From NCBI GenBank assembly GCA_041591915.1, contig JBFHRB010000053.1, forward strand, positions 1 to 15,092: DNA of 15,092 nucleotides, read 5' to 3'. Position 1 is the stretch's first letter. Each line of letters begins with the position of its first letter. The DNA comes from JBFHRB01 sp041591915. GTDB lineage: Bacteria > Actinomycetota > Nitriliruptoria > Nitriliruptorales > Nitriliruptoraceae. Shown here piece after piece: positions 14,776 through 15,092 of this stretch. Made by a program: the position numbers and the translations under genes. Below the pieces are notes generated by a model. The model was given only the letters and a program-made list of their open reading frames with translations, was not told where the DNA came from and searched no databases.

Positions 14776-14811
14776 GTGTGGACATCTGTTGCCGTGTGGA
14801 CATCTATTGCC
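14776..14811. repeat. Tandem 18-bp direct repeat
   Basis: GTGTGGACATCTGTTGCC (14776-14793) is followed immediately by GTGTGGACATCTATTGCC (14794-14811), with 17 of 18 bases identical. The unit is markedly AT-richer than its surroundings. It lies 19 bases after the coiled-coil gene, in the gap between convergent genes. Part of the unit recurs inverted as CCACAC at 14830-14835. Possible origins are a regulator-binding array or the multiply repeated end of a lost insertion sequence. Confidence 0.9.
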
Positions 14812-14858
14812 CTCTTAGCGCCGAGATGACCACACCGCGCGGGGCGCGAGGGTGGCGG

Positions 14859-14883
14859 CGCGGGGCGCGGGGCGCGGGGCGGG
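14859..14883 (+). repeat. Heptanucleotide repeat forming a G-quadruplex motif
   Basis: CGCGGGG occurs three times in tandem (14859-14879), followed by CGGG. This gives plus-strand G-runs of 4, 4, 4 and 3 separated by loops of 3, 3 and 1 bases (14862-14883), which meets the usual G-quadruplex pattern. It lies between two convergent genes, where a structure could act on either transcript's end or on replication. Confidence 0.8.
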
Positions 14884-14944
14884 CGCTCCGTGAGGGCGCG
14901 CGGGGCTAGCGCTCCGTGAGGGGCGCGGGCCTAGCGCTCCGTGA
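14883..14944 (-). repeat. Three tandem copies of the edge gene's 3' end
   Basis: CTAGCGCTCCGTGA occurs at 14931-14944, where it encodes the last residues and TAG stop of the edge gene, and again at 14906-14919. The core GCGCTCCGTGA occurs a third time at 14883-14893. Periods are 25 and 26 bases, and the linkers (GGGGCGCGGGC and GGGCGCGCGGGG) are similar. The stop codon is thus duplicated downstream of the gene, as at the mfd end. Confidence 0.85.
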
Positions 14945-15092
14945 TCTCGAAGGTGAGCGTGATCGCCGCGTCATTGAGGTCGGCCTCGTCGCGTGACGTG
15001 AACGGCTCGTCCCCGTCGATCACCCACCACCGGATGCGCTGCGTGAAGGTGTAGGTGCCGGCCGTCATCGTCATGTCGCCCACGACCTCGTA
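14931..15092 (-). CDS. Unrecognised protein, C-terminal 53 residues (runs off the window)
   Basis: An open minus-strand frame enters from the right edge and ends with TAG at 14931-14933. The visible part alternates polar and hydrophobic residues with many Thr (TMTAGTYTFTQRIRWWVIDG and later AAITLTFEITER), suggesting beta strands. A two-Trp centre and a DGDEPFTSRDEADLND acidic stretch stand out. There are no Cys or membrane segments in view. The start, any signal peptide and the full domain lie outside the window, so no function can be given. Codon choice matches the neighbouring genes. It converges on the coiled-coil gene across a repeat-rich gap. Confidence 0.7.
   Translation of the reverse strand, partial: YEVVGDMTMTAGTYTFTQRIRWWVIDGDEPFTSRDEADLNDAAITLTFEITER

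Noticed and set aside
14757..14930. CRISPR-like array in the repeat-rich gap
   Set aside because: Repeats are directly adjacent or separated by about 11 bases, differ in type, and no cas gene is present.

Overview
The window is very GC-rich DNA from a high-GC actinobacterium. It has strong G/C bias at third codon positions, GTG and TTG starts, and long antisense shadow frames. The gene set mfd, pth, rplY (ctc), prs, glmU, tRNA-Gln, ispE, rsmA, tatD matches the neighbourhood known from Mycobacterium and other Actinobacteria. Here all of it lies on the minus strand, and neither rpfB nor an RNase M5 gene (rnmV) sits between tatD and rsmA. A deep-branching actinobacterial class such as Nitriliruptoria is possible, but that is inference.

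Layout. Positions 1-5004 hold, read leftwards, rplY (ribosomal protein L25/CTC), pth (peptidyl-tRNA hydrolase) and mfd (transcription-repair coupling factor). Positions 5109-7769 hold tRNA-Gln, glmU and prs, followed by a probable hairpin terminator. Positions 7839-10517 hold tatD, rsmA and ispE; rsmA and ispE overlap by one base. Together these are housekeeping genes for translation (tRNA recycling, 16S rRNA dimethylation, L25, Gln tRNA), precursor supply (PRPP, UDP-GlcNAc, isoprenoids) and DNA repair.

Positions 10562-13889 form a separate minus-strand regulatory operon. It encodes a SigE-type ECF sigma factor translationally coupled to a large single-pass membrane protein with an external beta-propeller-like region and a C-terminal GerMN-like domain. 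An ECF-like promoter motif precedes it and hairpins follow it. The arrangement suggests a membrane-anchored regulator that senses envelope state.

Divergent from the sigma gene are two small plus-strand genes (13970-14389 and 14496-14756) for unrecognised, almost wholly helical proteins. The second has an essentially unbroken heptad pattern across about 75 of its 86 residues. They meet a minus-strand gene cut by the right edge (14931-15092). The 174-base convergent gap between them is dense in structure: a tandem 18-bp repeat, a G-quadruplex-type G-run array and a roughly 25-bp tandem repeat that copies the last codons and stop of the edge gene. A similar duplication of a gene's last codons plus stop lies just after mfd, 42 bp away and in frame. 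No CRISPR array, intact insertion sequence, phage gene or complete new defence system is visible. The most unusual parts are 13800-15092 and the duplicated gene ends.
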